This document shows, in pieces, positions 1 through 8,700 of a DNA stretch of 64,000 nucleotides. Within the stretch, counting starts at the first letter, position 1. The number at the start of each line of letters is the position of its first letter. The DNA lies in assembly GCF_013304445.1 (NCBI RefSeq), contig NZ_JAAITA010000003.1, positions 181,610 to 245,609 on the forward strand, written 5' to 3'. A program made the translations under genes and the position numbers. This DNA is from Blautia hansenii (GTDB taxonomy: Bacteria > Bacillota > Clostridia > Lachnospirales > Lachnospiraceae). Below the pieces are notes generated by a model. That model was not told where the DNA came from. It ran no database searches and saw only the letters and a list, made by a program, of their open reading frames with translations.

Positions 1-1
1 A

Positions 2-271
2 AAATCGCCGCAAACGGTTAAGAAATATCTGGGATTTACGCTTTTGCCTCACTCCGGAGTGTCGCTGGTGTTTACGGGAATTGCAGTTTCTGTGCTGAGC
101 GGCCCTGCGCCGGAATGCGCTCAGATTATTCAGGGAACTATTGCGGCTGCGGCTGTTATCAATGAAATCATTGCCGTGATTGCTGCGAAAAAAGGGTTTG
201 AATGGGCAGGCGAATTTGGGAATGGTGCTGCAGCGGTAAGAGAACCAGAAGAGGGGATTTGTCACGAATAA
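2..271 (+). CDS. Cation/proton antiporter, C-terminal fragment
   Basis: An open frame runs in from the left edge of the window and stops at 271, so only the last 89 residues are visible. They are hydrophobic, with small-residue-rich membrane segments (GVSLVFTGIAVSVLSG, then AAAAVINEIIAVIAAKKGF) and a short hydrophilic tail. This resembles the last transmembrane helices of Na+/H+ (CPA-type) antiporters in Lachnospiraceae. The family call comes from sequence style alone, because the ion-binding core lies outside the window. A fragment of another multi-pass transporter is the main alternative. Confidence 0.6.
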   Translation, partial: KSPQTVKKYLGFTLLPHSGVSLVFTGIAVSVLSGPAPECAQIIQGTIAAAAVINEIIAVIAAKKGFEWAGEFGNGAAAVREPEEGICHE

Positions 272-390
272 TTCAGCGCATATGGAATGGAAAGTTAAGG
301 AATGACCAGAGTGAAACATCATTGCCAAACCCGTATACCTGCCGTATACTAAAGAATGTACAGCAAAATTTTTACAAAGGAGACATAACC

Positions 391-2124
391 ATGACAAAAA
401 CATTAAAACGTCTGGCAGGATATTACAAGCCCTATAAAGGACTTTTCTTTTCCGACCTGTTCTTTGCCATTCTGGGGGCCGGAATTACTCTGGTGATTCC
501 GTTGATTGTGCGTTACATCACCAGCACCATTGTTCATCTTCCGGCAGAGACAGCCACAGGTATGATTGTAAAACTGGGAATTTTTATGATCGTGCTGGTG
601 CTGATAGAAGCGTTCTGTAACTTTTATATTGCTTATTACGGTCACATTATGGGAGCGAGTATTGAGCGCGATATGAGAAATGAGATTTTCAGCCACTATC
701 AGAAACTCTCTTTCGCCTTTTATGACAACCAGAAAGTAGGCCACCTGTTATCAAGAATCACTGCAGATTTATTCGATATCAGCGAACTGCTCCACCACGG
801 CCCCGAAGATTTGGTGATTTCCATTATTAAATTTGTGGGGGCCTTTGCCATTCTGGTGTTTATCAATGTGCGTCTGGCCCTGGCAGCCTTTTTCTTTGTT
901 CCATTTTTGATTCTTTACGCTATTTATTTCAATAAAAAGATGAAAAAAGCCTTTCGGGAAAACAGAGCCAGAATCGCAGATATTAACACCCAGATTGAAG
1001 ATAGTCTTTCCGGTATCCGTGTGGTAAAATCGTTTGCAAATGAGAAGGTGGAGATGAAGAAATTCCGGCAGGGAAATGAAAGGTTCGTTAATTCCAAGAA
1101 ACTCAGCTACAAATACATGGGAACTTACAACAGCGGTATGGGGGCTTTTACCACACTGATTACGATTTCTGTGCTTCTGACCGGGGCTTTCTATCTTACC
1201 AAAGGAGCCATGCCGGTGGAAGATTTGGTAACGGTACTTTTGTATATCAGTAACTTTACGGACCCGGTGAAAAAGCTGATTACTTTTACCGAGCAGTTCC
1301 AGAACGGATATAGCGGTTACTCCCGTTTCCTGGAAATTATGGCAGTGGCTCCGGATATTCAGGACGCGCCGGAGGCAAAAGAGGTCAATGACGTAAAAGG
1401 CGCTATTGATTTTGAAAATGTCTCTTTTGCCTATGAAGGAACGCAGGAAAAGGTATTAAGTCATGTAAACCTCAAGGTAAAAGCAGGGGAGTATGTGGCC
1501 CTGGTAGGAAGTTCCGGCGCAGGAAAAACTACACTTTGCAGTTTGATTCCCAGATTTTATGATGTGACGGAGGGAAGCGTGCTGCTGGACGGTGAGGATA
1601 TACGGAATCTGAAACTGCAGAGTCTGAGAAACCAGATAGGAATTGTACAGCAGGATGTGTATTTGTTTGCAGGAACCGTTATGGAAAATATCCGGTACGG
1701 AAAACCGGACGCTACAGATGAAGAAGTCATTCGCGCCGCAAAGGCAGCCAATGCCCATGAATTTATTACAGAACTGGAACAGGGTTATGACACGGATATC
1801 GGACAGCGGGGTGTGAAACTCTCCGGAGGACAGAAACAGAGACTTTCCATTGCCAGAGTTTTTCTGAAAAACCCGCCTATTCTGATTTTTGATGAAGCCA
1901 CCTCTGCGCTGGATAACGAAAGTGAAAAAATTGTGCAGCAGTCTTTGGAAAATCTGGCAAAGGACAGGACCACGTTTGTCATTGCCCACCGGCTTTCCAC
2001 TATTCGCAAGGCTCAGAGAATTCTGGTGCTTACGGAGGACGGTATTGCCGAGGAAGGAACTCATGAAGAACTGATGAAAAAAGAGGGAATTTACAGCAGC
2101 CTGTATCAGCTGTCTTTTGCCTGA
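391..2124 (+). CDS. ABC transporter, fused permease and ATP-binding protein
   Basis: This is a 577-residue half-transporter of the exporter (MsbA/LmrA-like) type that would act as a dimer in the cytoplasmic membrane. Residues 1-310 hold the six-helix permease domain. The nucleotide-binding domain has Walker A GSSGAGKTT at 373, signature LSGGQKQR at 477, Walker B ending in DE at 501-502 and the switch His in IAHRLST at 533. All ATPase residues look intact. I chose the ATG at 391, preceded by AAAGGAG, over an upstream in-frame start whose extra 63 residues look like untranslated leader. The substrate cannot be read from sequence; peptide, lipid or drug export are all possible. Confidence 0.93.
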   Translation: MTKTLKRLAGYYKPYKGLFFSDLFFAILGAGITLVIPLIVRYITSTIVHLPAETATGMIVKLGIFMIVLVLIEAFCNFYIAYYGHIMGASIERDMRNEIFSHYQKLSFAFYDNQKVGHLLSRITADLFDISELLHHGPEDLVISIIKFVGAFAILVFINVRLALAAFFFVPFLILYAIYFNKKMKKAFRENRARIADINTQIEDSLSGIRVVKSFANEKVEMKKFRQGNERFVNSKKLSYKYMGTYNSGMGAFTTLITISVLLTGAFYLTKGAMPVEDLVTVLLYISNFTDPVKKLITFTEQFQNGYSGYSRFLEIMAVAPDIQDAPEAKEVNDVKGAIDFENVSFAYEGTQEKVLSHVNLKVKAGEYVALVGSSGAGKTTLCSLIPRFYDVTEGSVLLDGEDIRNLKLQSLRNQIGIVQQDVYLFAGTVMENIRYGKPDATDEEVIRAAKAANAHEFITELEQGYDTDIGQRGVKLSGGQKQRLSIARVFLKNPPILIFDEATSALDNESEKIVQQSLENLAKDRTTFVIAHRLSTIRKAQRILVLTEDGIAEEGTHEELMKKEGIYSSLYQLSFA

Positions 2125-2223
2125 AGAATCAAAAAATTGTGCATTGCATCACATTAAAACGTTGATGATGGAAAGGAAAAGGCGTATAATGGAGGATAAA
2201 ACACAGGGAAAGGAAGCAATGCC

Positions 2224-3405
2224 ATGATAGCAGATAAAATGAGAGAACTTGTAAAGAACAGTTCCGCCATTCGTGCCATGTTTGAAGAAGGAAAGAAAAT
2301 GGCAAAGGAATACGGTGCAGAGAATGTCTATGATTTCAGCCTGGGGAATCCCAATGTTCCGGCGCCGCCACAGGTAAAGGAAGCCATTTTAAAAGAACTG
2401 GAGGAGGCAGACTCTCTGATGCTCCACGGATATATGAGCAACAGTGGGTACGAAGATGTAAGAGAGGCGGTTGCCCGTTCTTTAAACCAACGGTTTGAAA
2501 CTGCCTTTGCCCAGAATAACATTGTGATGACCGTAGGAGCAGCAGGCGGATTAAACGTCATACTGAAAACTCTTTTGAATCCCGGGGACGAGGTGCTGGT
2601 CATTGCCCCTTATTTCGGAGAATACAATTCTTATGTGGCAAATTATGACGGAAAAGTAGTGGTTGTAAGCCCCAATACAGAGACTTTTCAGCCTAATCTG
2701 AAGGAGTTGGAAGAAAAGATTACAGAGAAAACAAAGGCTGTGATTGTAAACTCCCCCAACAATCCCACCGGAGTAGTGTATTCCGAGGAAACCATCAAGC
2801 AGATGACAGCAATTCTGGACAGAAAGCAGAAGGAATTGAAAACAGACATCTATCTGATTTCAGACGAACCTTATCGGGAATTGGCCTATGATGGTGTGAA
2901 TGTGCCATATTTGACGAAATATTACGCCAATACCATTGTGGCCTATTCTTTCAGTAAGTCCCTCTCCCTTCCCGGAGAACGCATTGGATATCTGGTGATT
3001 CCGGATCAGGCGGCCGACGGGAAAGAGATTCAGGCTGCCGCCAATGCAGCTACCAGAATCCTGGGCTATGTCAATGCTCCGTCTTTAATGCAGCGGGCCG
3101 TGGCCAGATGTCTGGATGCAAGAGCAGACGTGCCTTATTACAACAGAAACCGGGAAGTCCTTTACAATGGATTAAAAGAACTGGGATTCGACTGTATTAA
3201 GCCTCAGGGGGCATTTTACCTGTTTGTAAAATCTCCGGTGGAAGATGAAAAGATGTTCTGCGAAGCTGCGAAAAAGCACCGTATTCTGCTGGTGCCGGGC
3301 GCGTCCTTTGCCTGCCCGGGCTATGTGCGGATTGCTTACTGCGTGTCCTATGAGACCATTGTGAACGCCATGCCTGCTTTTCGGAAGCTGGCCGAAGAAT
3401 TTTAG
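2224..3405 (+). CDS. Pyridoxal-phosphate aminotransferase, class I/II
   Basis: The protein has 393 residues, the usual length for fold-type I aminotransferases. It shows the NNPTG motif near residue 180, the SDEPYRE cofactor-binding motif and the SFSKS motif with the Schiff-base lysine at about 245. These are typical of aspartate or aromatic aminotransferases, which move an amino group between an amino acid and a 2-oxo acid. The C-terminal PGASFACPGYVRIAYC segment carries the substrate-carboxylate Arg region. Exact substrate preference cannot be assigned. It has its own upstream gap of about 100 bases, and is probably transcribed alone. Confidence 0.9.
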   Translation: MIADKMRELVKNSSAIRAMFEEGKKMAKEYGAENVYDFSLGNPNVPAPPQVKEAILKELEEADSLMLHGYMSNSGYEDVREAVARSLNQRFETAFAQNNIVMTVGAAGGLNVILKTLLNPGDEVLVIAPYFGEYNSYVANYDGKVVVVSPNTETFQPNLKELEEKITEKTKAVIVNSPNNPTGVVYSEETIKQMTAILDRKQKELKTDIYLISDEPYRELAYDGVNVPYLTKYYANTIVAYSFSKSLSLPGERIGYLVIPDQAADGKEIQAAANAATRILGYVNAPSLMQRAVARCLDARADVPYYNRNREVLYNGLKELGFDCIKPQGAFYLFVKSPVEDEKMFCEAAKKHRILLVPGASFACPGYVRIAYCVSYETIVNAMPAFRKLAEEF

Positions 3406-3505
3406 AAAAGTTTTTAGAAAAGTTCATTGTTTTTAAGGGAAACTATGATAAGATGATTCTGTAGAGGGATATTGTAAAGGTATAACGAATAAGAGGATTG
3501 ATGTT

Positions 3506-3946
3506 ATGAATAAACAGGAATTTTTAAAAATACTCAGAGACACTCTGCAGAGTCAGCTGTCTTCCCGGGAGACAGAAAATCATGTGGAATATTATCGGAC
3601 TTATATAGAGGAACAAATGCGGGAGGGAAAGACAGAAATAGAGATTCTGGATGTGCTGGGAGACCCCAGGCTGATTGCCAGGACCATTCTGGAAACCTCT
3701 TCTGCAGGAAATGCTTATCAGAAGCAGGAATACACTTATCAGGAAGAACCAAAAGAAACGGCAGGAGGAAATCGTGATGCCGGCAAACTCACTGAGCGGT
3801 ACAGACATACCCTGCGTATCCTTGCCGGAGTGTTTATTGCTCTCCTGGTGCTTATTCTGGTAGTGCGGGTAGTAACGTTTCTTTTACCTGCAGTTCTGGC
3901 TGTGGCGGCAGTCCTTTTTGTCCTCTCATACTTTAAAAAGAGATAG
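3506..3946 (+). CDS. HAAS/DUF1700 domain membrane protein
   Basis: This is a 146-residue protein. Its N-terminal 70 residues (MNKQEFLKILRDTL, then HVEYYRTYIEEQMREGKTEIEILDVLG in pattern) match the helical HAAS/DUF1700 domain, which often pairs with PadR-type regulators or surface-sensing genes. A charged linker is followed by two hydrophobic segments at about 105-142, so it is probably anchored in the membrane. No PadR regulator lies beside it here. Its function is unknown; a signalling or envelope-stress role is the family expectation only. Confidence 0.7.
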   Translation: MNKQEFLKILRDTLQSQLSSRETENHVEYYRTYIEEQMREGKTEIEILDVLGDPRLIARTILETSSAGNAYQKQEYTYQEEPKETAGGNRDAGKLTERYRHTLRILAGVFIALLVLILVVRVVTFLLPAVLAVAAVLFVLSYFKKR

Positions 3947-4177
3947 GGAAGAGCGTTTTCAGACAAAGAGAAACGCCCGACAGGGGAGCTGCCGGACGTT
4001 TCGAGGGGAGTATAAATAATTAAATAAGGGGTTATAATGTAAAAAAAATTTTTGAAGGGTAAATTCTTTTTACAACCCATATTATAATATAAAAGGAAAA
4101 AAAATGCAATAATATTATTTTTTTCTTATAAAATTGTTAAAAAATAGGAAATATAATTGTGAAGGATTCGCCGCATA

Positions 4178-4219
4178 TTTTTTGTGATTACAGGGATACT
4201 AAGACTGTAATCAAAAAAA
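4178..4219 (+). promoter_or_regulatory. Long leader hairpin before the 50-aa gene
   Basis: A T-run plus GATTACAG on the left pairs with CTGTAATC plus an A-run on the right, around an 11-base loop. The arms match almost perfectly, with one bulge. The hairpin ends a few bases before the AGGAGG ribosome-binding site of the following small gene, so it probably shapes the 5' end or stability of that mRNA. The remaining DNA from 3947 is very AT-rich and holds no gene, although a weaker GC-rich inverted repeat lies at 3985-4001. Confidence 0.5.
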
Positions 4220-4240
4220 TAAACCAGGAGGTAAGAACGA

Positions 4241-4393
4241 ATGGCTAAGAATTCTAACAACACAAATAAAAACAAAGCAGGTGCTTCCAACACGAAAAAT
4301 ACCTATGCACAGAACAACGGAAGTCAGAACTGCCATACTTCTGATAAGGCATCTGACAAAAACGCTGCAGACAATATGAACAGAAGCAAATAA
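4241..4393 (+). CDS. Small Asn/Lys-rich hydrophilic protein, 50 aa
   Basis: The ATG at 4241 follows a near-perfect AGGAGG site eight bases upstream, and the frame runs 50 codons to TAA. The product is very hydrophilic: roughly a quarter of its residues are Asn and many are Lys, Ser, Thr or Ala, with one Cys and no hydrophobic segment. The composition recalls small spore-associated proteins of Clostridia, but I see no defined SASP motif. The strong ribosome-binding site, preceding hairpin and dedicated terminator argue for abundant expression. Its function is unknown. Confidence 0.65.
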   Translation: MAKNSNNTNKNKAGASNTKNTYAQNNGSQNCHTSDKASDKNAADNMNRSK

Positions 4394-4413
4394 AGAAGCG
4401 TAACACCCCTTTT

Positions 4414-4504
4414 GAGACGAGAATGCCGCATAAAGCAGTTAGGGGGAATATGGATACTTTTTCATATTCTCCCCAGCCCTTGGTGCGGCATTCTTCTCTT
4501 TTTA
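4414..4504 (+). terminator. Branched intrinsic terminator
   Basis: GAGAATGCCGCA pairs with TGCGGCATTCTTCTC, enclosing a second hairpin (GGGGGAATATG with CATATTCTCCCC), and ends in six T. It closes the transcription unit of the 50-aa gene. Confidence 0.85.
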
Positions 4505-4561
4505 TAAGCGAAATGCTTTTTTACTACATATGATATAGTAAAAATAAAAGGAAGTAAACAT

Positions 4562-4894
4562 ATGCTTAGTATTGATACCATTGCGGCGCAGGAATTGGAT
4601 ATATATGTAAATAGAAGCGATACCATAATTATAGATTTAAGGGAGCGCGACGTCTATGACAAAAGCCATTTTCGCACAGCGGTAAATGTGCCCTATGAGG
4701 AACTGGAAATCTGCAGGAAATTTCCCAGACAAAAGCTGCTGATTGTATACTGTGAACGAGGAAGCACCAGTCTGTTTGCAGCCAGAGCACTGATGAAAAT
4801 GGGATTTCGGGTAAAGTCCGTGGTAGGTGGAATTCGATGTTACCAAGGTTCTAACTTGTATTTTTCCACAGAGCATAGTAGAATAAAAAAATAA
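4562..4894 (+). CDS. Rhodanese-like domain protein
   Basis: This is a single rhodanese domain of 110 residues. It has the N-terminal IDLRERDVYDKSHF pattern (the conserved DxR and H of the fold) and an active-site loop CERGSTS with the catalytic Cys at 64. Such proteins carry sulfur as a cysteine persulfide or act in sulfur relay and redox sensing. The gene stands just ahead of yfcE with a gap of 45 bases and may share its mRNA. The substrate partner is not evident. Confidence 0.88.
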   Translation: MLSIDTIAAQELDIYVNRSDTIIIDLRERDVYDKSHFRTAVNVPYEELEICRKFPRQKLLIVYCERGSTSLFAARALMKMGFRVKSVVGGIRCYQGSNLYFSTEHSRIKK

Positions 4895-4939
4895 ACAGGG
4901 ACCGGTTTTAGCCGGTCCGGGACAAAGGAGAAAAAAGAT

Positions 4940-5482
4940 ATGAAATATATGTTTGCGTCAGATATTCACGGGTCACAGTATTATTGCAAAAAAATGCTGG
5001 ACGCTTATAAACAGGAAAAGGCAGACCGTCTGGTGCTGTTGGGAGATTTGCTTTACCATGGACCGAGAAATGACTTGCCAAAGGACTATGCTCCCAAGCA
5101 GGTGATTGCCATGCTGAATGAAGTGAAGGAAGAGCTTTATGTTGTCCGGGGCAACTGTGATGCAGAAGTAGACCAGATGGTGCTGCAGTTCCCCATTATG
5201 GCAGATTACTGCATTATTATGGATAATGAAAGAACCATTTATGCCAGCCATGGACATGTATATAATGAAGACAACCTTCCGCCAATGAAAAAAGGCGACA
5301 TTTTTGTGCATGGACATACCCATGTGCTGAGAGCCGAAAAAAAGGAAAATTACACAATTTTAAATCCGGGCTCTGTTTCCATACCTAAGGAAGGAAATAT
5401 TCCTACCTACGCTGTGTTGGAGGACGGCCTGTTCAGTATCCGTGGATTTGACGGAGAAGTAGTGAAGGAGTTAAAGCTTTGA
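4940..5482 (+). CDS. yfcE: YfcE-type metallophosphoesterase
   Basis: The protein has 180 residues with the calcineurin-like metal motifs in order: SDIHG near residue 8, GDLLYHGPRN near 35, GNCD near 70 and HGHTH near 127. Proteins of this group hydrolyse phosphodiesters using two metal ions, and E. coli YfcE is the reference. Its stop codon overlaps the start of the next gene, so it is translationally coupled to the THUMP methyltransferase. The physiological substrate is not known. Confidence 0.9.
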   Translation: MKYMFASDIHGSQYYCKKMLDAYKQEKADRLVLLGDLLYHGPRNDLPKDYAPKQVIAMLNEVKEELYVVRGNCDAEVDQMVLQFPIMADYCIIMDNERTIYASHGHVYNEDNLPPMKKGDIFVHGHTHVLRAEKKENYTILNPGSVSIPKEGNIPTYAVLEDGLFSIRGFDGEVVKELKL

Positions 5483-6660
5483 TGAAAACGTTTGAATTGA
5501 TTGCACCCTGCCATTTCGGGCTGGAGGCGGTTTTAAAGAGAGAAATTCAGGATTTGGGCTATGAAATCAGCGAGGTGGAGGACGGAAAGGTGACTTTCTG
5601 GGGAGATGCCGACGCCATTGTAAGGGCCAATGTATTTCTGCGCACAACAGAGAGAATCCTTTTGAAAGTGGCAAAGGTAAAAGCTGTAACCTTTGAGGAA
5701 CTGTTTGATAAAACCAAAGCCCTGCCCTGGGAAGACTATATTCCCGTAAACGGGAAATTCTGGGTGGCTAAGGCCAATTCGGTAAAGAGCAAGCTGTTTA
5801 GTCCTTCGGATATTCAGTCTATTATGAAAAAAGCCATGGTGGAACGTTTGAAATCTGTCTATCATGTGGAATGGTTTGAAGAGGACGGGCCTTCCTATCC
5901 TGTGCGTGTGGCCTTTATGAAAGACGTGGCAACCATTGGCATTGATACCACAGGGCTTTCTCTGCATAAGCGGGGATACCGCCAGCTTACCAGTAAAGCG
6001 CCGATTACGGAAACTCTGGCGGCGGCTCTTTTGAAGCTGACCCCGTGGAATAAAGAACGAATTTTAGTAGACCCTTTCTGCGGCAGCGGTACGTTTCCTA
6101 TTGAGGCAGCTATGATGGCGGCTAATATTGCGCCGGGAATGAATCGAAGCTTTTTATCTGAAGACTGGAAGAATCTGATTTCCAGAAAATACTGGTACAA
6201 TGTCCATGACGAAGCCAGAGATTTGATGAATGTCAATATCGAGACTGATATTCAGGGCTATGATCTGGACGGAGAGATTGTAAAAGCGGCCAGAGAAAAT
6301 GCCAAAAGAGCCGGAGTGGAACATTTGATTCATTTTCAGCAAAGAGATGTAAAAGATTTAAGTCATCCGAAGAAATACGGTTTTCTGGTGACAAATCCCC
6401 CTTACGGCGAACGAATTGAGGAACGGGAAAATCTGCCCGCCCTTTATGAGACGATTGGAAAGAGTTTTGCCGGACTGGATGCCTGGTCCATGTATCTGAT
6501 TACGGCCTATGCAGATGCAGAACGTTATATTGGAAGAAAAGCAGATAAGAATCGGAAAATTTACAATGGTATGATGAAAACGTATTACTATCAGTTTCTG
6601 GGGCCGAAACCGCCCAGAAAGAGAGAGAATTTGGCGGCAAAGGAGATGGGTGAGAGATGA
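5482..6660 (+). CDS. THUMP-domain class I RNA methyltransferase (YpsC/RlmL type)
   Basis: The 392-residue protein has an N-terminal ferredoxin-like/THUMP RNA-binding part (about 1-155) and a C-terminal Rossmann methyltransferase. The latter has VDPFCGSGTF near residue 195 and the catalytic NPPYGER motif near 305. The family makes N2-methylguanosine in 23S rRNA from S-adenosylmethionine. I preferred the ATG at 5482, which overlaps the previous stop, to the TTG one codon earlier. The gene overlaps rdgB by four bases, giving a tight yfcE-methyltransferase-rdgB unit. Compared with E. coli RlmL it lacks the RlmK half, as is usual in Firmicutes. Confidence 0.88.
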   Translation: MKTFELIAPCHFGLEAVLKREIQDLGYEISEVEDGKVTFWGDADAIVRANVFLRTTERILLKVAKVKAVTFEELFDKTKALPWEDYIPVNGKFWVAKANSVKSKLFSPSDIQSIMKKAMVERLKSVYHVEWFEEDGPSYPVRVAFMKDVATIGIDTTGLSLHKRGYRQLTSKAPITETLAAALLKLTPWNKERILVDPFCGSGTFPIEAAMMAANIAPGMNRSFLSEDWKNLISRKYWYNVHDEARDLMNVNIETDIQGYDLDGEIVKAARENAKRAGVEHLIHFQQRDVKDLSHPKKYGFLVTNPPYGERIEERENLPALYETIGKSFAGLDAWSMYLITAYADAERYIGRKADKNRKIYNGMMKTYYYQFLGPKPPRKRENLAAKEMGER

Positions 6661-7256
6661 AGAGAATGATTTTTGCAACCGGAAATGAAAACAAAATGGT
6701 TGAGATAAGAGAGATTCTGGGAGATTTGCCCTTGGAAATCCTTTCTATGAAGCAGGCGGGAATCCGTGCAGATATTGAGGAAAACGGCACAAGTTTTGAG
6801 GAAAATGCGCTGATAAAGGCAAGAGAAGTCTGCCGTCTGGCAGGTGAAATGGTGCTGGCCGATGATTCCGGTCTGGAAATTGATTATCTGAACGGGGAAC
6901 CGGGGATTTACTCTGCCCGGTATATGGGAGAGAATACTTCCTACCGTGTAAAAAATAAAAACCTTATGGAGCGTCTGGAAGGGGTGCCGAACGAAAAGAG
7001 AACAGCGCGGTTCGTATGCGCCATTGCGGCTGTTTTCCCGGACGGAAAAGAACTGGTGGTAAGAGGAACTGTGGAAGGTATCATCGGATACGAAGAGCGG
7101 GGAGAAAACGGCTTTGGCTACGACCCTATTTTCTATCTTCCCGAGCGTGGACTGACTACTGCAGAACTTCCGCCTGAGGAGAAAAACAGTATCAGTCACA
7201 GAGGAAATGCTCTGAGCAAGATGAAAGAACTTCTGGAAAAAGAAAATCTGCTGTGA
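6657..7256 (+). CDS. rdgB: XTP/dITP diphosphatase (non-canonical purine NTPase)
   Basis: The 199-residue protein has the HAM1/RdgB signature. It begins with FATGNENKMVEI, then has LADDSGLEIDYLNGEPGIYSAR in pattern, GFGYDPIF near 160 and the C-terminal SHRGNAL. These residues bind substrate and magnesium. The enzyme hydrolyses XTP, dITP and ITP to monophosphates, keeping deaminated purines out of nucleic acids. The start overlaps the previous gene by four bases (ATGA), and the next phosphoesterase follows after 40 bases, the same rdgB-phosphoesterase order as in Bacillus. Confidence 0.95.
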   Translation: MKRMIFATGNENKMVEIREILGDLPLEILSMKQAGIRADIEENGTSFEENALIKAREVCRLAGEMVLADDSGLEIDYLNGEPGIYSARYMGENTSYRVKNKNLMERLEGVPNEKRTARFVCAIAAVFPDGKELVVRGTVEGIIGYEERGENGFGYDPIFYLPERGLTTAELPPEEKNSISHRGNALSKMKELLEKENLL

Positions 7257-7296
7257 TTTTGAAAAAAGAATAAGTAAAATAGAAGGATAAGCAAGT

Positions 7297-7776
7297 ATGA
7301 AAATATTAATTGTCAGTGATACCCACGGACATTCGGAAAATCTGGAAAAAGTTCTTGAGCAGACAGGCCCTCTGGACCATTTTATTCATCTGGGAGATGT
7401 GGAAGGGCAGGAAGATTATATAGAGGTTATTGCAGGCTGCCCCGTACATATGGTGTCCGGAAATAATGATTTTTTCTCGGATTTACCCAGAGAAGAAGAG
7501 TTTTGGATTGGAGAATACCATATTCTGATTACACATGGACACTATTACGGTGTTTCTGTGGGGACAGAACGCCTAAAAGAAGAGGCTATGCTGCGAGGTA
7601 TTGACATTGTCATGTACGGGCATACCCATCGTCCGGAGATAGATATGGAAGATCAGGTAACGGTTTTGAATCCGGGAAGTCTGTCTTATCCGAGGCAGAT
7701 AGGAAGAAGACCCAGCTTTCTTATGATGGAAATTGACGGAGCGGGAGAGGCACATTATACGATTCATTATCTTTAG
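7297..7776 (+). CDS. YfcE/MJ0936-family metallophosphoesterase (YsnB-like)
   Basis: This 159-residue protein is a second, shorter calcineurin-like phosphoesterase. Metal motifs are SDTHGH near residue 7, GDVEGQED near 33, GNND near 54, THGHYY and GHTHRPE near 109. It sits directly behind rdgB, the position occupied by YsnB in Bacillus. Phosphodiesterase activity on small diesters is the family expectation; the true substrate is unknown. Confidence 0.88.
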   Translation: MKILIVSDTHGHSENLEKVLEQTGPLDHFIHLGDVEGQEDYIEVIAGCPVHMVSGNNDFFSDLPREEEFWIGEYHILITHGHYYGVSVGTERLKEEAMLRGIDIVMYGHTHRPEIDMEDQVTVLNPGSLSYPRQIGRRPSFLMMEIDGAGEAHYTIHYL

Positions 7777-7918
7777 AATTGTTTTTTACAGGCGGTCAAT
7801 CCAGGAGTCGGGGAGGCGCAAACAGTCGTTTTCCCGGCGTCCAGATTCCTGAAAAAAGCGCGTCAAAAGCATCACCAAAATTTCATGAAAAATTTTTAAA
7901 AAAATTTTAAAAATAGTG

Positions 7919-7947
7919 TTGACTTTTCTGGGACGACATGGTATATT
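7919..7947 (+). promoter_or_regulatory. Sigma-A promoter of the tRNA operon
   Basis: TTGACT, a 17-base spacer and TATATT lie about 50 bases ahead of the first tRNA. This is the strongest consensus promoter in the gap after 7776. The preceding AT-rich tract could serve as an UP element. Confidence 0.75.
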
Positions 7948-7996
7948 ATATTTCGTCGCCGGGCAAGAGAGTTCGGAAGACAAGAAAACATCACTT

Positions 7997-8071
7997 CGGG
8001 GTGTGGCTCAGCTTGGCTAGAGCGCCTGGTTTGGGACCAGGAGGTCGCAGGTTCGAATCCTGTCACCCCGA
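7997..8071 (+). tRNA. tRNA-Pro (TGG)
   Basis: A complete cloverleaf: acceptor CGGGGTG pairs with CACCCCG, anticodon loop TTTGGGA lies between CCTGG and CCAGG, and the T-loop is GTTCGAATC. The CCA end is not encoded. First of seven tRNAs in one operon. Confidence 0.97.
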
Positions 8072-8102
8072 TTGTTTCAAGACAAGAAACGCATGATTTT
8101 GT

Positions 8103-8173
8103 GCGGGTGTAGTTCAGTGGTAGAACACCAGCCTTCCAAGCTGGATATGTGGGTTCGATTCCCATCACCCGCT
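8103..8173 (+). tRNA. tRNA-Gly (TCC)
   Basis: Acceptor GCGGGTG pairs with CACCCGC. The anticodon loop CTTCCAA between CCAGC and GCTGG gives TCC. T-arm GGGTTCGATTCCC is intact. CCA is not encoded. Confidence 0.97.
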
Positions 8174-8199
8174 TTCATGAAACTTAGATTTCATGGGAT

Positions 8200-8273
<74 letters not shown>

Positions 8274-8294
8274 TTTTGCATAAGAATGCAATAT

Positions 8295-8369
8295 GGTGGG
8301 TATAGCGCAGTTGGTTAGCGCGCCAGATTGTGGCTCTGGAGGCCAAGGGTTCGAATCCCTTTATCCACC
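8295..8369 (+). tRNA. tRNA-His (GTG)
   Basis: Acceptor GTGGGTA pairs with TATCCAC, and an extra 5' G at 8295 faces the C at 8369, the identity feature of histidine tRNA. Anticodon loop TTGTGGC lies between CCAGA and TCTGG. Confidence 0.97.
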
Positions 8370-8388
8370 TTTAGCCGTAAGGCGGTCT

Positions 8389-8460
8389 TGGGCTATCGCC
8401 AAGCGGTAAGGCACAGGACTTTGACTCCTGCACTCGCTGGTTCGAATCCAGCTAGCCCAG
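8389..8460 (+). tRNA. tRNA-Gln (TTG)
   Basis: Acceptor TGGGCTA pairs with TAGCCCA. Anticodon loop CTTTGAC between CAGGA and TCCTG gives TTG. CCA is not encoded. Confidence 0.97.
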
Positions 8461-8475
8461 TTAAGTAGTATATAT

Positions 8476-8548
8476 GGAGCATTAGCTCAGTCGGTAGAGC
8501 ACTTGACTTTTAATCAAGTTGTCCGGGGTTCGAATCCCCGATGCTTCA
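8476..8548 (+). tRNA. tRNA-Lys (TTT)
   Basis: Acceptor GGAGCAT pairs with ATGCTTC (one wobble). Anticodon loop CTTTTAA between CTTGA and TCAAG gives TTT. A terminator-like hairpin follows at once. Confidence 0.97.
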
Positions 8549-8552
8549 CTGG

Positions 8553-8587
8553 AAGTTCAAATCCAAGCTGGGTTTGGACTTTTTTTC
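8553..8587 (+). terminator. Intrinsic terminator between tRNA-Lys and tRNA-Leu
   Basis: AGTTCAAATCC pairs with GGGTTTGGACT (wobbles only) across a five-base loop and is followed by seven T. It may be partial, since tRNA-Leu follows 24 bases later without an obvious promoter. Confidence 0.75.
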
Positions 8588-8610
8588 TTCAAAAGATAAA
8601 TATGGAATAT

Positions 8611-8691
8611 GCGGATATGGCGGAATTGGCAGACGCGCCAGATTTAGGTTCTGGTGTCTACGACGTGCAGGTTCAAGTCCTGTTATCCGCA
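8611..8691 (+). tRNA. tRNA-Leu (TAG)
   Basis: Acceptor GCGGATA pairs with TATCCGC. Anticodon loop TTTAGGT between CCAGA and TCTGG gives TAG. The variable arm is long, as in class II tRNAs. Confidence 0.97.
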
Positions 8692-8700
8692 GTAAACAGC

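Noticed and set aside
202..390. Sixty-three extra N-terminal residues on the ABC transporter
   Set aside because: The stretch overlaps the upstream antiporter gene, is not transporter-like, and a strong AAAGGAG site precedes the ATG at 391.
7777..7870. A terminator directly after the YsnB-like gene
   Set aside because: An imperfect inverted repeat (CAGGAGTC with GATTCCTG) is present, but the plus strand continues with A-runs, not T, so termination is not supported.
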